A stretch of 64,000 nt of DNA from Fimbriimonadaceae bacterium (GTDB taxonomy: Bacteria > Armatimonadota > Fimbriimonadia > Fimbriimonadales > Fimbriimonadaceae): positions 1 through 64,000 of the forward strand of contig JAHCHO010000009.1 in the NCBI GenBank assembly GCA_026129685.1. The letters are read 5' to 3'. Positions 1 to 7,733 of this stretch are shown piece by piece. Numbering within the stretch: position 1 is the first letter of the stretch; each line of letters opens with the position of its first letter. The notes beneath the pieces were generated by a model that saw nothing but the letters and a program-made list of their open reading frames with translations, ran no database searches and had not been told where the DNA came from. Made by a program: the position numbers and the translations under genes.

Positions 1-287
1 TTCAATGACTTGTCCTCGTGAGCTCCGAATGGCTCACCCCCGAGAGCCGACGGGAAACGACGAGGAACAAGGTCGAACGAGAAGGACGCGGGAACGCGCG
101 AAGCCAAGACGACGAAGAAAGGCGAAGGCGGGAACGGAACCCGATCCGAGCGACGACGGAGTCGGCGGCCCTGGATCTCCGCCGGTCCGACTCCCCGAAT
201 CCGACCCCGGTCGGACCGTCCTTGTTTCCGATGCCGGGAGCGTCCAGCGGACGGCGCCTCCCCGCGCGGGACCCGGGTCGTCCCGGC

Positions 288-361
288 GTCATAAGGACCG
301 ATTATCGTTGAAACACGCAGTGTTTGGTCGAAGACCCGAAGCCGATAATCGCCCTTATGAC
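288..361. promoter_or_regulatory. Nested inverted repeats upstream of nnrS
   Basis: GTCATAAG (288-295) and CTTATGAC (354-361) are exact reverse complements. Just inside them CGATTATCG (299-307) and CGATAATCG (343-351) are also reverse complements, and each is itself a palindrome about its centre base. Between them AAACAC-GCA-GTGTTT (311-325) is a third inverted repeat. The outer arms match the half-site of the operator at 635-650. This looks like a stacked protein-binding region, with the half-site shared with the Crp/Fnr-type sites and CGATNATCG belonging to an unidentified second factor. Binding is inference. Confidence 0.5.
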
Positions 362-634
362 GCTCGGTGGTCCCGAACTCCCGCGTGCGAGACCGGGCGG
401 CTCCGCAGGAGGCGGACCCCCTCCGGAACGTCGCGGGCCGTGGAACTTCCGAAGCGTGAATCTCCCGGAGGAGGCGACGTCCCCCTTGGGCGGACACCGG
501 GGGTCAATATAGAGGTCCCCCCCGGTCCGTGCGAGATGTCATCCGGTACCCGGCTGGACGCGGCGGCGTGCGCCGTACGGCCGGGAAAGAACGTGTGTCA
601 GTCCCTCGGGCGGCGATGCCGCCCAAAGCGCGGA

Positions 635-650
635 TATGACCGGCGTCATA
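635..650 (+). promoter_or_regulatory. Crp/Fnr-type operator of nnrS
   Basis: TATGAC-CGGC-GTCATA is a 6+6 inverted repeat with a 4-base spacer, the layout of Fnr/Dnr boxes (TTGAT-N4-ATCAA). The same half-sites recur at 3613-3628 before moaA. Its centre lies 42.5 bases before the nnrS ATG; if transcription starts at or one base before that ATG, the site is at the class II activator position (-41.5). A weak -10 (GAAGAT, 673-678) is consistent with an activator-dependent leaderless promoter. The Crp/Fnr gene two bases-worth of overlap downstream of nnrS is the likely binder. Confidence 0.6.
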
Positions 651-684
651 GGGTCGGACGGGCCCTGCGTGGGAAGATAAGGCC

Positions 685-2052
685 ATGTCCCAATCGCTAC
701 GGTCGCTACGGGTCGTTCCCACGCGCGTTCCCTCTCGTTCGCCCGAAGACCGGGCAGACGTCTCGATCTACCGCAGGTTCTTCCTGGCGGGCATGGCCTG
801 TGTGCTGACGGTAGGATGCCTGCTTGGCGCGACGGCCCTTTTTGGGATCAGCCGACAAGGCGACTACACCGCTAATGCGTGGACACCGTTCGTGCTGGCG
901 CACGCGAACTCGCAGCTGTTCGGTTGGGTCGGGTTCTTCGTCATGGGATTCGCGCTTCAGCAGCACCCTCCAACCGAGGGGAAGAAGCGGCTCTTCCTGA
1001 AGCTGGCCGGCCTTTCGCTAAGCCTGATGGCGATCGGCATCGCCGTTCGATTTGTCGCCGAGCCGCTCGTGCGCCTCGATCGCGCCCTCTGGTTGCCGAT
1101 CGGAGTCGCGGCGTGCCTGTCGCAGACGCTGGCGGTCGTTCTGTTCCTCGCGAACACCCAGATCACGCGCCATCGCAGCGGGGAGCCGCTCCGCTGGCCG
1201 TCCAAGTTCGTCTTCGCCTCCTTGTTCTGGTTCTTGGCGGTCGCCATCGCCGAGCCCGCAGTGTTCGCCATGTCCCACCAGGCCGATCCCACGAACTCGA
1301 TTCTGTTCGTCGCCAAGTGGTTCGCCCCGCTTCGCGAGGCCCAGTTCCTCGGGTTCGCGGCCATGATGATCTTCGGCGTATCTTTGACGAAGCTCGGCAC
1401 GTGCTTTGGGTGGAAGCCGGCGCACCGAACGTTGGGCGAAATCGGGTTGGCGCTCTGGACGCTTGGACTGCTCGCGCGGATAGTCGGCTGGAACCGGTAC
1501 TTCGCGGCGGAGTTGGCGCCGGGCACGGGCACCTTGTATCAAGTGGGAGGAGTGCTGATCGCGTGCGCCGCGGTCTCCCTCTTGGCGTCCAGCCGACTCT
1601 TTGAGCGACCCGAACACGCGGCTCGATCCCACAAGTTCGTGCGAGGCGCGTACGGGTGGCTCGTGGCGGCGGGCGTCCTCATGGTTCTCGAACCGATGCA
1701 TCTGGCGGCGATCGGGCAACCCTTCTCCCATGCTTTCACGGGCGCAATCCGCCATGCCTTCACCGTCGGCTTCATCAGCCAGATGATCGTCGGCGTTTCG
1801 ATGCACGTCGTGGCGCGAATGCACGGTATGGCAGAGGAACGGCTCGCCGGCCTGTGGTCGGTCTTCATCCTGCTGAACCTCGGCAATGCCGCCCGTGTCG
1901 CGCTCGAAATACTGACCGACTACCGCGCGACCGCCTTCGCGCCGATGGGCTGGACGGGCTTCGTCGAACTCGTCGCCCTTGGGATTTGGGCTGCTCATGT
2001 TGGAGGGCCCCTCGTGCGGACGAACCTTCGGAGGCGCGCCTATGCCTGCTAG
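685..2052 (+). CDS. nnrS: NnrS-like multi-pass membrane protein
   Basis: A 455-residue protein with roughly twelve hydrophobic segments. Histidines fall in membrane segments, for example His73 in the HANSQLFGW stretch and the RHAFTVGFISQM stretch near residues 353-365, which resembles the conserved NnrS motif (HA-T-G-G-M). NnrS proteins are heme/copper-containing membrane proteins linked to NO and denitrification and reduce nitrosative damage. The ATG at 685 fits the operator spacing at 635-650. The stop overlaps the start of the Crp/Fnr gene by 11 bases, suggesting co-translation with the regulator and hemerythrin. Divergence from classical NnrS is considerable, so the family call is firmer than any biochemical role. 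Confidence 0.72.
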   Translation: MSQSLRSLRVVPTRVPSRSPEDRADVSIYRRFFLAGMACVLTVGCLLGATALFGISRQGDYTANAWTPFVLAHANSQLFGWVGFFVMGFALQQHPPTEGKKRLFLKLAGLSLSLMAIGIAVRFVAEPLVRLDRALWLPIGVAACLSQTLAVVLFLANTQITRHRSGEPLRWPSKFVFASLFWFLAVAIAEPAVFAMSHQADPTNSILFVAKWFAPLREAQFLGFAAMMIFGVSLTKLGTCFGWKPAHRTLGEIGLALWTLGLLARIVGWNRYFAAELAPGTGTLYQVGGVLIACAAVSLLASSRLFERPEHAARSHKFVRGAYGWLVAAGVLMVLEPMHLAAIGQPFSHAFTGAIRHAFTVGFISQMIVGVSMHVVARMHGMAEERLAGLWSVFILLNLGNAARVALEILTDYRATAFAPMGWTGFVELVALGIWAAHVGGPLVRTNLRRRAYAC

Positions 2053-2830
2053 GAATCACGCCTCGGAGGGCGTCGGGCGACCCGAGCGTCCCCCTAACGT
2101 GGCGGTCGTCGAGGCGTGCACACTGTTGAACGGAGTGGGCGAGGAGCATCGGGCGCGCCTGGTCTCCGAGACCTTCCTGGCCTACGCCGAGCGCGGAGAG
2201 GTGATCTGGTTCGCGGGGGCGGACTGTCGGTTCGCGGCCGTCGTCGGGATGGGGTTCGTCAAGATGACGCGGACGACCCCCCAGGGCACCGCCGTCACGG
2301 TCGAGTTGATGGGGCCGGGCCAGAGTTTTGGGGCCATCGCGGCTTTGGAAGGTCGCGTCTATCACCTCAGCGCGACCGCCGTCACAAACTGCTGGTACCT
2401 GAAGATTCCGAGCGAACTCCTCCGCCAGGTGTACGAGGGAAGCGCGATTCTGCGCGACCAAGTGCTGCGCTCGATGTCCCCCCGTTTGCGCCGAGCGCAC
2501 GACATGATGGCGCGGATGTCGAGCGCCAAGGTGGATCAGCGCATCGCGGCGGTGCTCCTGCTGCTGATGGACTCGTACGGGGTGGAAGAGGTGGGCGGAA
2601 CCGCCCTTTGCGTACCCCTGACGCGGCAAGACCTGGCGGAGATGGCTGGGACGACGGTGGAAACGACGATCCGCGTGATGGGCCGCTGGACAAAGATGAA
2701 GCTCCTGAGCGCCGAAAGGCAAAGGGTCACGATCCTGGACCCCGCCGGCCTACTGAGCTCAGGGGGGCGAGAGACGCCCGCCCGGCGACCCGTCCGGCGT
2801 CTGCCGAGGGAAGACGCCCGAGCGACATGA
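2042..2830 (+). CDS. Crp/Fnr family transcriptional regulator (Dnr-like)
   Basis: A 262-residue protein with an N-terminal cyclic-nucleotide-like sensor domain (about residues 25-140), a dimerisation helix and a C-terminal winged helix. The recognition helix contains VETTIRVMGRW (about 206-216): Glu207 and Arg211 match the Fnr residues that read the G-C pairs, but the Fnr Ser position is Ile210, consistent with a half-site other than TTGAT. There is no N-terminal cysteine cluster, so an Fnr-type 4Fe-4S sensor is unlikely; a heme/NO sensor like Dnr or NnrR is plausible. I chose the ATG at 2042, overlapping nnrS, because the upstream extension reads as nnrS out of frame. It overlaps hemerythrin by ATGA. 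Likely controls the TATGAC-N4-GTCATA sites. Confidence 0.8.
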   Translation: MPARNHASEGVGRPERPPNVAVVEACTLLNGVGEEHRARLVSETFLAYAERGEVIWFAGADCRFAAVVGMGFVKMTRTTPQGTAVTVELMGPGQSFGAIAALEGRVYHLSATAVTNCWYLKIPSELLRQVYEGSAILRDQVLRSMSPRLRRAHDMMARMSSAKVDQRIAAVLLLLMDSYGVEEVGGTALCVPLTRQDLAEMAGTTVETTIRVMGRWTKMKLLSAERQRVTILDPAGLLSSGGRETPARRPVRRLPREDARAT

Positions 2831-3282
2831 AGCGGCACCCGGCTCTCCAGCCGTTCTCCCGAGACCACAACGTCGGCCTTGTGTTCGCTCGTCGGATCGA
2901 ACGCGGCGACGCGGTGGCCGAGGAGTTCGCCAAGCTTTGGGCCGAGGAACTCGACGCCCACTTTCGTGACGAAGAAGCGTTGCTCGGCCCCTTGGTCGGA
3001 GACGATACGCGGAATCGGCTCGTCGCCGAGCATCGTGCGATTCGCGAACTCGCCGAAAGCGTGGCGACGGCGGACCTCGGGCGATTGGGCCGACTCCTGG
3101 ACGCGCACATCCGCTGGGAGGAACGCGAGCTGTTCCCCGCCATCGAAGCGAGCGCTTCCGAGGCGGAACTCGCGGCCCTCGGTCGTCGGACGACCGTCAT
3201 CGAGGCGACCCGCTCGTCTTCCACGTGGGCGCCGAGGCGGGGCGAACTGAACCGGTCGCGCCAGCAAAACTCGACCGATTGA
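2827..3282 (+). CDS. Hemerythrin-like HHE domain protein
   Basis: A 151-residue four-helix protein with hemerythrin-type diiron ligands in order: His14, His45 with Glu49/50, His69, and His94 with Glu98/99. Small bacterial HHE proteins bind O2 or NO, or take part in repair of nitrosatively damaged iron-sulfur centres. The start ATG overlaps the stop of the Crp/Fnr gene (ATGA), and NnrS lies just before, so the three genes form an NO-response unit. The last 35 residues are polar and low in complexity. Whether it senses, stores or detoxifies is not shown by the sequence. Confidence 0.8.
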   Translation: MKRHPALQPFSRDHNVGLVFARRIERGDAVAEEFAKLWAEELDAHFRDEEALLGPLVGDDTRNRLVAEHRAIRELAESVATADLGRLGRLLDAHIRWEERELFPAIEASASEAELAALGRRTTVIEATRSSSTWAPRRGELNRSRQQNSTD

Positions 3283-3427
3283 CCGAGCCGCACCCAGTGA
3301 ATTGCGGGACGTGACGTTGCCTCGGCGATGCCTGAAGCCCTCGGGCGCGCCCTAGGCATTGTGCCCGCGCTCACCGGCGTCAAGCTCATTCCACGCGCCC
3401 CGGCCGGACAGAGCAGGCTTTCAGTTC

Positions 3428-3637
3428 CGCGTGGCCGACCTCTCCCGCGCAAATCGGCTCGGATCGTCCCGACTGCTCCTGCGTTTTCGGTCGGACGATC
3501 TGGTCCAGACCGCGAAGCACACCGTGCAGGCCACCGTGCCCATGGCCGGGATGCCGATCGCCGAGGGAAGGTTCGAAATGAAACCATCCGAGACCCAGCA
3601 AGCATGGCGTACTATGACGGTCGTCATAGCTTCTTGA
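3428..3637 (+). pseudogene. Possible FixH/YtkA-like domain remnant
   Basis: In this frame the translation contains RLGSSRLLLRFRSDD followed by TVPMAGMPIAEGRFEMKP, reminiscent of the beta-strand pattern and methionine-rich 'MP-MGMP' turn of FixH/YtkA domains. There is no signal peptide or proper start, and the frame runs into the moaA operator. It may be a degraded gene or a chance resemblance; the evidence is only pattern similarity. Confidence 0.25.
3612..3629 (+). promoter_or_regulatory. Crp/Fnr-type operator of the moa operon
   Basis: CTATGAC-GGTC-GTCATAG is an exact 7+7 inverted repeat with a 4-base spacer. It uses the same half-sites as the box before nnrS (635-650). The centre (3620.5) is 48.5 bases before the moaA ATG, so a class II start near 3662 would leave a leader of about 7 bases. 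It links molybdenum cofactor synthesis to the NO/redox regulator encoded just upstream. Confidence 0.65.
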
Positions 3638-3668
3638 CCAAGAGACGAGGGAAGCTGGACTCTGTGCC

Positions 3669-4682
3669 ATGGTGATCGCCCCCTCTCCCGCCGTTACGGC
3701 TTCGCCCTGGACCGATCCCTTTGGTCGTCCGCACACGTACCTGCGCGTCTCGATCACCGACCGATGCAACTTCCGATGCGGGTACTGCATGCCGGCCCAG
3801 GGCGTTATCTGGCGTCCCCGATCCGAGATTCTGAACTTTGAGGAGATCGAAAGGCTGGTACGGCTGTTCGTGCGGGGCGGGGTCACGAAGGTGCGCCTGA
3901 CGGGGGGCGAGCCGGCTGTTCGGCGGGGCCTCGAGGAGTTGATCGCCCGTTTGGCGGTGATCGAGGGCTTGCGCGAGATCTGGATGACGACGAACGGCTC
4001 CACGCTCGCCAAAAAGGCGGACGCCTACCGACGCGCCGGGCTGACCGGCCTCAATGTCAGCCTTGACTCCTTGCGCCGCGAGCGATTCGCCGAGATTGCG
4101 CGCCGAGACGAGCTACCCAAGGTGTTGGAGGGGATCGAAACGGCCCTCGGGGCGGGCTTTCGGCCCTTGAAGATCAACGTCGTCGTGATGGCGGGCGTGA
4201 ACGAAGACGAACTGCTCGACTTCGCCGAGCTCGCAAGCGATCGCCCGATCCAGGTTCGATTCATCGAGTTCATGCCTTTCAAGGGGAACGGCTGGCAACG
4301 GGGCGACCTCTATCCCGCAGCGCGGATGCGCGAGGACCTGCGAGAGCGCTACCGACTGACGCCCCTGGAAACGAGTCCCAACGCGGTGGCGCGCGGGTTC
4401 GCGATCGAGGGAGGGAAGGGGTCGGTGGCGTTCGTCGCCTCGATGACCGAGAGTTTCTGCGACGGGTGCAACCGTCTGCGCCTGACCGCCGACGGCACGG
4501 TGAAGTCGTGCTTGTTCCTGCGCGCCGACGGAAACCTGCGAGATTCGTTGCGCGCCGGGGCCGACGACGAGGCGCTCGCCACGATCGTGCGCGACTCGCT
4601 TGCGCGAAAGTGGAAGGAGCATCCCCCCATGGAGAACCTCTTGGCGACCAACGACCACTCGATGCTGGAGATCGGCGGCTGA
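3669..4682 (+). CDS. moaA: GTP 3',8-cyclase MoaA
   Basis: A 337-residue radical SAM enzyme that makes 3',8-cyclo-GTP, the first step of molybdopterin synthesis. The SAM cluster motif is Cys33-x3-Cys37-x2-Cys40 (CNFRCGYC), and the second cluster ligands are Cys264, Cys267 and Cys281 (CDGC...KSC). The C-terminus ends in Gly-Gly, as MoaA requires. Length is normal. It is the first gene of a + strand Moco operon with each gene touching the next; the stop shares bases with the moaC start (TGATG). A Crp/Fnr-type box stands just upstream. Confidence 0.95.
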   Translation: MVIAPSPAVTASPWTDPFGRPHTYLRVSITDRCNFRCGYCMPAQGVIWRPRSEILNFEEIERLVRLFVRGGVTKVRLTGGEPAVRRGLEELIARLAVIEGLREIWMTTNGSTLAKKADAYRRAGLTGLNVSLDSLRRERFAEIARRDELPKVLEGIETALGAGFRPLKINVVVMAGVNEDELLDFAELASDRPIQVRFIEFMPFKGNGWQRGDLYPAARMREDLRERYRLTPLETSPNAVARGFAIEGGKGSVAFVASMTESFCDGCNRLRLTADGTVKSCLFLRADGNLRDSLRAGADDEALATIVRDSLARKWKEHPPMENLLATNDHSMLEIGG

Positions 4683-5577
4683 TGCGCGACGTCTCGGCCA
4701 AGGTCTCATCCCTGCGGACGGCGGTGGCCACCGCCACCCTGCGGGCGTCCGCCGAAACGGTCGCGGTCGTGCGCGAGGGGCGCGCCCCCAAAGGGGACCC
4801 ACTGCCCGTCGCCCGAACGGCGGCGATTCTCGCCGCCAAAAACACGCCCAACCTGGTGCCGTATTGCCACCATGTCGCGCTCGACCTGGTGGACGTTTCC
4901 TTCGCCTTCGGGACGGACGCGATCGTCGCACGGGTTCGAGTCGTGGCGATCCACCGGACGGGGGTGGAGATGGAGGCGCTGACGGGGCCGCCGTCGCCGC
5001 CCTGAACCTCTTCGACATGCTGAAGCCGATCGACGAGACGATGCGCATCGAGGCCGTCGAGTTGCTCGAGAAGACGGGCGGCAAGTCGGAGTTCGCGCGT
5101 CGGCCGTTTCGGGCGGCGATCGTCGTCGCTTCCGATCGTTCGGCGACGGGCTCTCGGCAAGACACGACGGGGCCGACCCTCGGAGCGCTTTTGCGGGAGG
5201 AGGGCGCCGACGTCGTGAGCTTCGTCGTCGTACCCGACGAAGTCGGGGCGATCCGGTCGGCCGTCGAGCAGGGCGCCGCGCGGGCGGACGTTCTGTTCTT
5301 GGCGGGGGGCACCGGGGTCGGACCGAGGGATGTGACCCCGGAGGCGGTTCTTCCGATGCTGGAGCGGAGGTTGCCCGGGGTCGAGGAGCACCTTCGGGCG
5401 TACGGGCAACGCCGTCTCCCGACGGCGATGCTGTCTCGGTCCGTCGCCGGGTTGTACGGCGACACGATCGTGGTCGCCATTCCTGGTTCGCCGGGCGCGG
5501 CGCGGGACGCCGTTGCCGCTCTGTTCCCCTACGTGTTGCACGCGCTGGACGTCCTCGCGGGCGGGAGTCACGAATGA
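4682..5577 (+). CDS. MoaC-MogA/MoaB fusion, interrupted by a frameshift
   Basis: The first part is MoaC (cyclic pyranopterin monophosphate synthase): PKGDP (36-40) and LVPYCHH (58-64) are its active-site segments. After EALTG the frame stops at 5005, but the -1 frame continues without break as AAVAALNLFDMLKPID, the expected MoaC ending with its catalytic Lys, then a MogA/MoaB domain with GGTGVGPRDVTPEA and a PGSPGA turn. One missing base at the GGGG run 4984-4987 explains the break. MoaC/MoaB fusions are known in other bacteria. The break may be a sequencing or assembly slip, a real mutation, or less likely programmed -1 slippage. An internal ATG (5017) could give a separate MogA part. Stop overlaps the next gene by ATGA. 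Confidence 0.8.
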
Positions 5578-6023
5578 ACCTGCTTTCGTATTGGGAGGCG
5601 CTCGCTCTTGTCCGGAGCCTCGTTCCGCCGGTGGTCTTGGAGCAGGTCGCCCTTTCGGAGGCTTTGGGGAGGGTGCTCGCGGAGCCCGTCACGGCGCGGT
5701 GCGACCTGCCGCCCTTCGACAACTCGGCGGTGGACGGCTACGCCTTGCTCGACTCGGACGTCCGGGCGAAGCGAACCCGGTACCGCGTGGGAATGGAGGC
5801 AAGGGCGGGCGATCGTCCGCTCCGGGAGGCTTGGGCGGGGCGACTCGAGTTCGTGCCGGCGGCCTGGGAATGCCCTGGTCGCACGAGGGTCCGGCCCCTC
5901 GGTCCAAAGGGTTCCCATCGGCTTGACGGTGCCGCGCGGGCGGACGTGCTCATTCTTGATCAGGAACGCGTGGACAAGGGCGAGACGGTTACGGCGACAC
6001 ATTGGGATCGGAGGCTCGCATAA
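5574..6023 (+). pseudogene. moeA: Internally deleted MoeA (molybdopterin molybdenumtransferase)
   Basis: Only 149 residues where MoeA has about 400. Residues 1-63 match the MoeA start, including LPPFDNSAVDGYAL. From about residue 83 the protein matches the MoeA C-terminal domain IV: GRLEF, then PLGPKGSHRLDGAARAD and VDKGETV, which correspond to E. coli GRLDF, GHQGSH and VEVGEWV. The central region with the adenylated-MPT and molybdate-binding site (about 260 residues) is missing in frame. It therefore cannot be a normal molybdenum insertase, though both end pieces still have coding character. It overlaps moaC-mogA (ATGA) and moaD (22 bases). An intact moeA must lie elsewhere if Moco is made. 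Confidence 0.75.
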
Positions 6024-6262
6024 AGACGGTCCACGTTCGCTACTTCGCCGTCCTGCGCGAGCGGCGCGGGCTCCCAGGCGAATCCGTGGTAACCGACGCC
6101 CCCAACTGGGGCGACCTCTACCGGGAACTCGACGCGATCCACCGGTTCGGCCTCGACGGGAGCATCGTTCGGGTCGCGGTGGGGGACGCGTTCGTCGAGT
6201 CTTCGGCCGCCGTCGCCGACGGAACGACCGTCGTGTTCATCCCGCCGGTGGCGGGAGGCTGA
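6002..6262 (+). CDS. moaD: MoaD, molybdopterin synthase small subunit
   Basis: An 86-residue ubiquitin-like protein beginning with a VRYFAVLRE strand and ending in PPVAGG; the terminal Gly-Gly is thiocarboxylated and donates sulfur to make the dithiolene of molybdopterin. Its partner MoaE and its activating enzyme MoeB follow as one fused protein. The start lies inside the end of the moeA remnant. The next gene's GTG begins two bases after the stop, so tight coupling is expected. Confidence 0.88.
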   Translation: MGSEARIKTVHVRYFAVLRERRGLPGESVVTDAPNWGDLYRELDAIHRFGLDGSIVRVAVGDAFVESSAAVADGTTVVFIPPVAGG

Positions 6263-6263
6263 C

Positions 6264-7733
6264 GTGTTTCGGCTGTCGCGGCGCGCCTTGGAACTCGGGC
6301 CTTCGCAACGTCCGGATGCGGGCGGGTACGCGTCGTTCGTGGGACGCGTGCGCGGCCAGAACGAAGGGCGGGCCGTGGTCGGCTTGGTCTATGAGGCGTA
6401 CGACGAACTGGCGGTTGCCGAGGGCGGCCGCATCGTCGAGGAGGCCCAAAACCGCTTCGAGGTGCTGTCGGTACGGTGCGACCATCGGATCGGCGATCTC
6501 GCCATCGGGGACGCCGCGATCGTCGTCGAGGTGGCGGCGGCCCACCGACGCGAGGCGTTCCGAGCGTGCGAGTTCGTGGTGGACGAGGTCAAGAAGCGCG
6601 TCCCCATTTGGAAGCGGGAGCGCTACGCGGACGGTCGCTCCGCGTGGATCAACGCGGGTACGGCCCACAACGCGGACGCGCTGACCGAGGCAAGCTTCTA
6701 CGAGCGTCAACGGCGCTTGCCCGAGGTTGGGATCGAGGGCCAGCGACTCCTGGGGGACGCGCGAATCCTCGTCGTGGGCGCGGGCGGACTAGGGTGCCCG
6801 GCGATCGAGTTCCTTGCGCGAGCGGGGGTGGGGACGCTCGGCGTCGCCGACGGCGACGACCTCGACGCGACGAACCTTCATCGTCAGTCGCTGTTCCGAG
6901 CGCGCGACATCGGACGGCCCAAGGTGGACCTGGTCGCCGAGGCGGTCGCGGAGGCAAATCCCTACGTCCGGGTCGAGCCCCACCGCCTAAGCGTGTCGGC
7001 GGACAACGCCGACTCCCTCATCGAGCGTTACGACCTCGTTTTGGACGGAACGGACAACTTCGGGGCCAAGTACGTGCTGAACGACAGATGCGTGGCCCTC
7101 GGCAAGACCCTGATCCAAGCCGGGGTTTACCGCTACGAGGGTTGGGCGATGCGCGTCGAGCCGGGCCACGCGGGAGGCTGTCTGCGGTGCCTGTGGCCCG
7201 AGCCGCCGACCGACGTCCGATCCTGCGCGGAGGTGGGCGTGCTGGGGGTCGTGCCGGGCGTTTTCGGAGTTCTTCAGGCGACCGAAGCGATCAAAGCCGT
7301 CCTGGACGTTGGGGATTCGCTGGCCGATCGCTTCTGGCTACTCGACCTGCTCTCGATGGAGGCGCGCTCGGTTCGAAGGACGGCGCGGCCGGGATGCCCC
7401 GTATGCGCGCGCGCCGTTCCTTCTTCGTCGCGTCGAGTCTCGGAAGATGACTCCGTCGAGGTCACGCCGTTCGATCCGCGTCTGGCTCAAGGCGAGTGGA
7501 TCTTGCTCGACCTCCGGGCGGTCGAGCCGGGGGGCGGGCGCCCCGTGAGCCGCTGGCCCTGGGCGCCCGCCGTGCCAGAACTCAAAGATCTTCGAACGGA
7601 GGTCTGTTATCTGGCGGTGTGCGCCCATGGGGTCACGAGCCTGGATTGGGCGCGCCAAGCGCGCGCATTGTGCCACCCCAACGTGTGGTCGCTTCGAAAC
7701 GGCGTCACCGGACTCGAGCGGATCGGACCATGA
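6264..7733 (+). CDS. MoaE-MoeB-rhodanese triple-domain fusion
   Basis: A 489-residue protein with a GTG start. Residues 1 to about 145 are MoaE (molybdopterin synthase catalytic subunit) with the VKKRVPIWKRERYADG active-site lysines. Residues about 145-385 are a MoeB/ThiF adenylyltransferase: nucleotide loop GAGGLGCPAIEF near 171, DGDDLDATNLHRQ near 196, DGTDNF near 262, and zinc pairs CLRC and CPVC. The last 100 residues resemble a rhodanese, with CAHGVTS at the active loop, where the usual Arg is Thr. Fusing synthase, MoaD activator and a possible sulfur donor would bring the whole sulfur transfer route into one chain. Overlaps the next gene by ATGA. Confidence 0.85.
   Translation: MFRLSRRALELGPSQRPDAGGYASFVGRVRGQNEGRAVVGLVYEAYDELAVAEGGRIVEEAQNRFEVLSVRCDHRIGDLAIGDAAIVVEVAAAHRREAFRACEFVVDEVKKRVPIWKRERYADGRSAWINAGTAHNADALTEASFYERQRRLPEVGIEGQRLLGDARILVVGAGGLGCPAIEFLARAGVGTLGVADGDDLDATNLHRQSLFRARDIGRPKVDLVAEAVAEANPYVRVEPHRLSVSADNADSLIERYDLVLDGTDNFGAKYVLNDRCVALGKTLIQAGVYRYEGWAMRVEPGHAGGCLRCLWPEPPTDVRSCAEVGVLGVVPGVFGVLQATEAIKAVLDVGDSLADRFWLLDLLSMEARSVRRTARPGCPVCARAVPSSSRRVSEDDSVEVTPFDPRLAQGEWILLDLRAVEPGGGRPVSRWPWAPAVPELKDLRTEVCYLAVCAHGVTSLDWARQARALCHPNVWSLRNGVTGLERIGP

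Larger units (their letters stand above)
1..684. other. Intergenic regulatory region upstream of nnrS
   Basis: No convincing gene is seen. Frames open here are arginine/glycine-rich and lack the codon pattern of the neighbours. The stretch holds a cluster of nested palindromes (288-361) and a Crp/Fnr-type operator (635-650), so it is best read as the control region of nnrS and perhaps of a divergent gene left of the window. Confidence 0.5.
3283..3668. other. Intergenic region between hemerythrin and moaA
   Basis: Holds a hairpin ATGCCT...AGGCAT (3328-3359, with an inner GCCC-TC-GGGC), a possible gene remnant (3428-3637) and the moaA operator (3612-3629). The hairpin follows the hemerythrin stop by about 45 bases and could be a weak terminator. 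No Moco riboswitch fold was recognised. Confidence 0.4.

Noticed and set aside
288-361. Complete Crp/Fnr boxes at 278-293 and 356-371
   Set aside because: Each has only one good half-site; the second half matches in two or fewer of six bases, so they are not full boxes.
5-808. Long + strand open frame at the left edge
   Set aside because: It is Arg/Pro-rich, crosses the nnrS start and the operator, and lacks local codon bias; it is a chance high-GC frame.
3328-3359. Moco riboswitch ahead of moaA
   Set aside because: Only one simple hairpin is seen, far from moaA and just after hemerythrin; no riboswitch core was recognised.
4970-5010. Programmed -1 frameshift in moaC-mogA
   Set aside because: The local sequence is not a classical X-XXY-YYZ slippery site and no downstream pseudoknot was found; a lost base is simpler. 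Not fully excluded.
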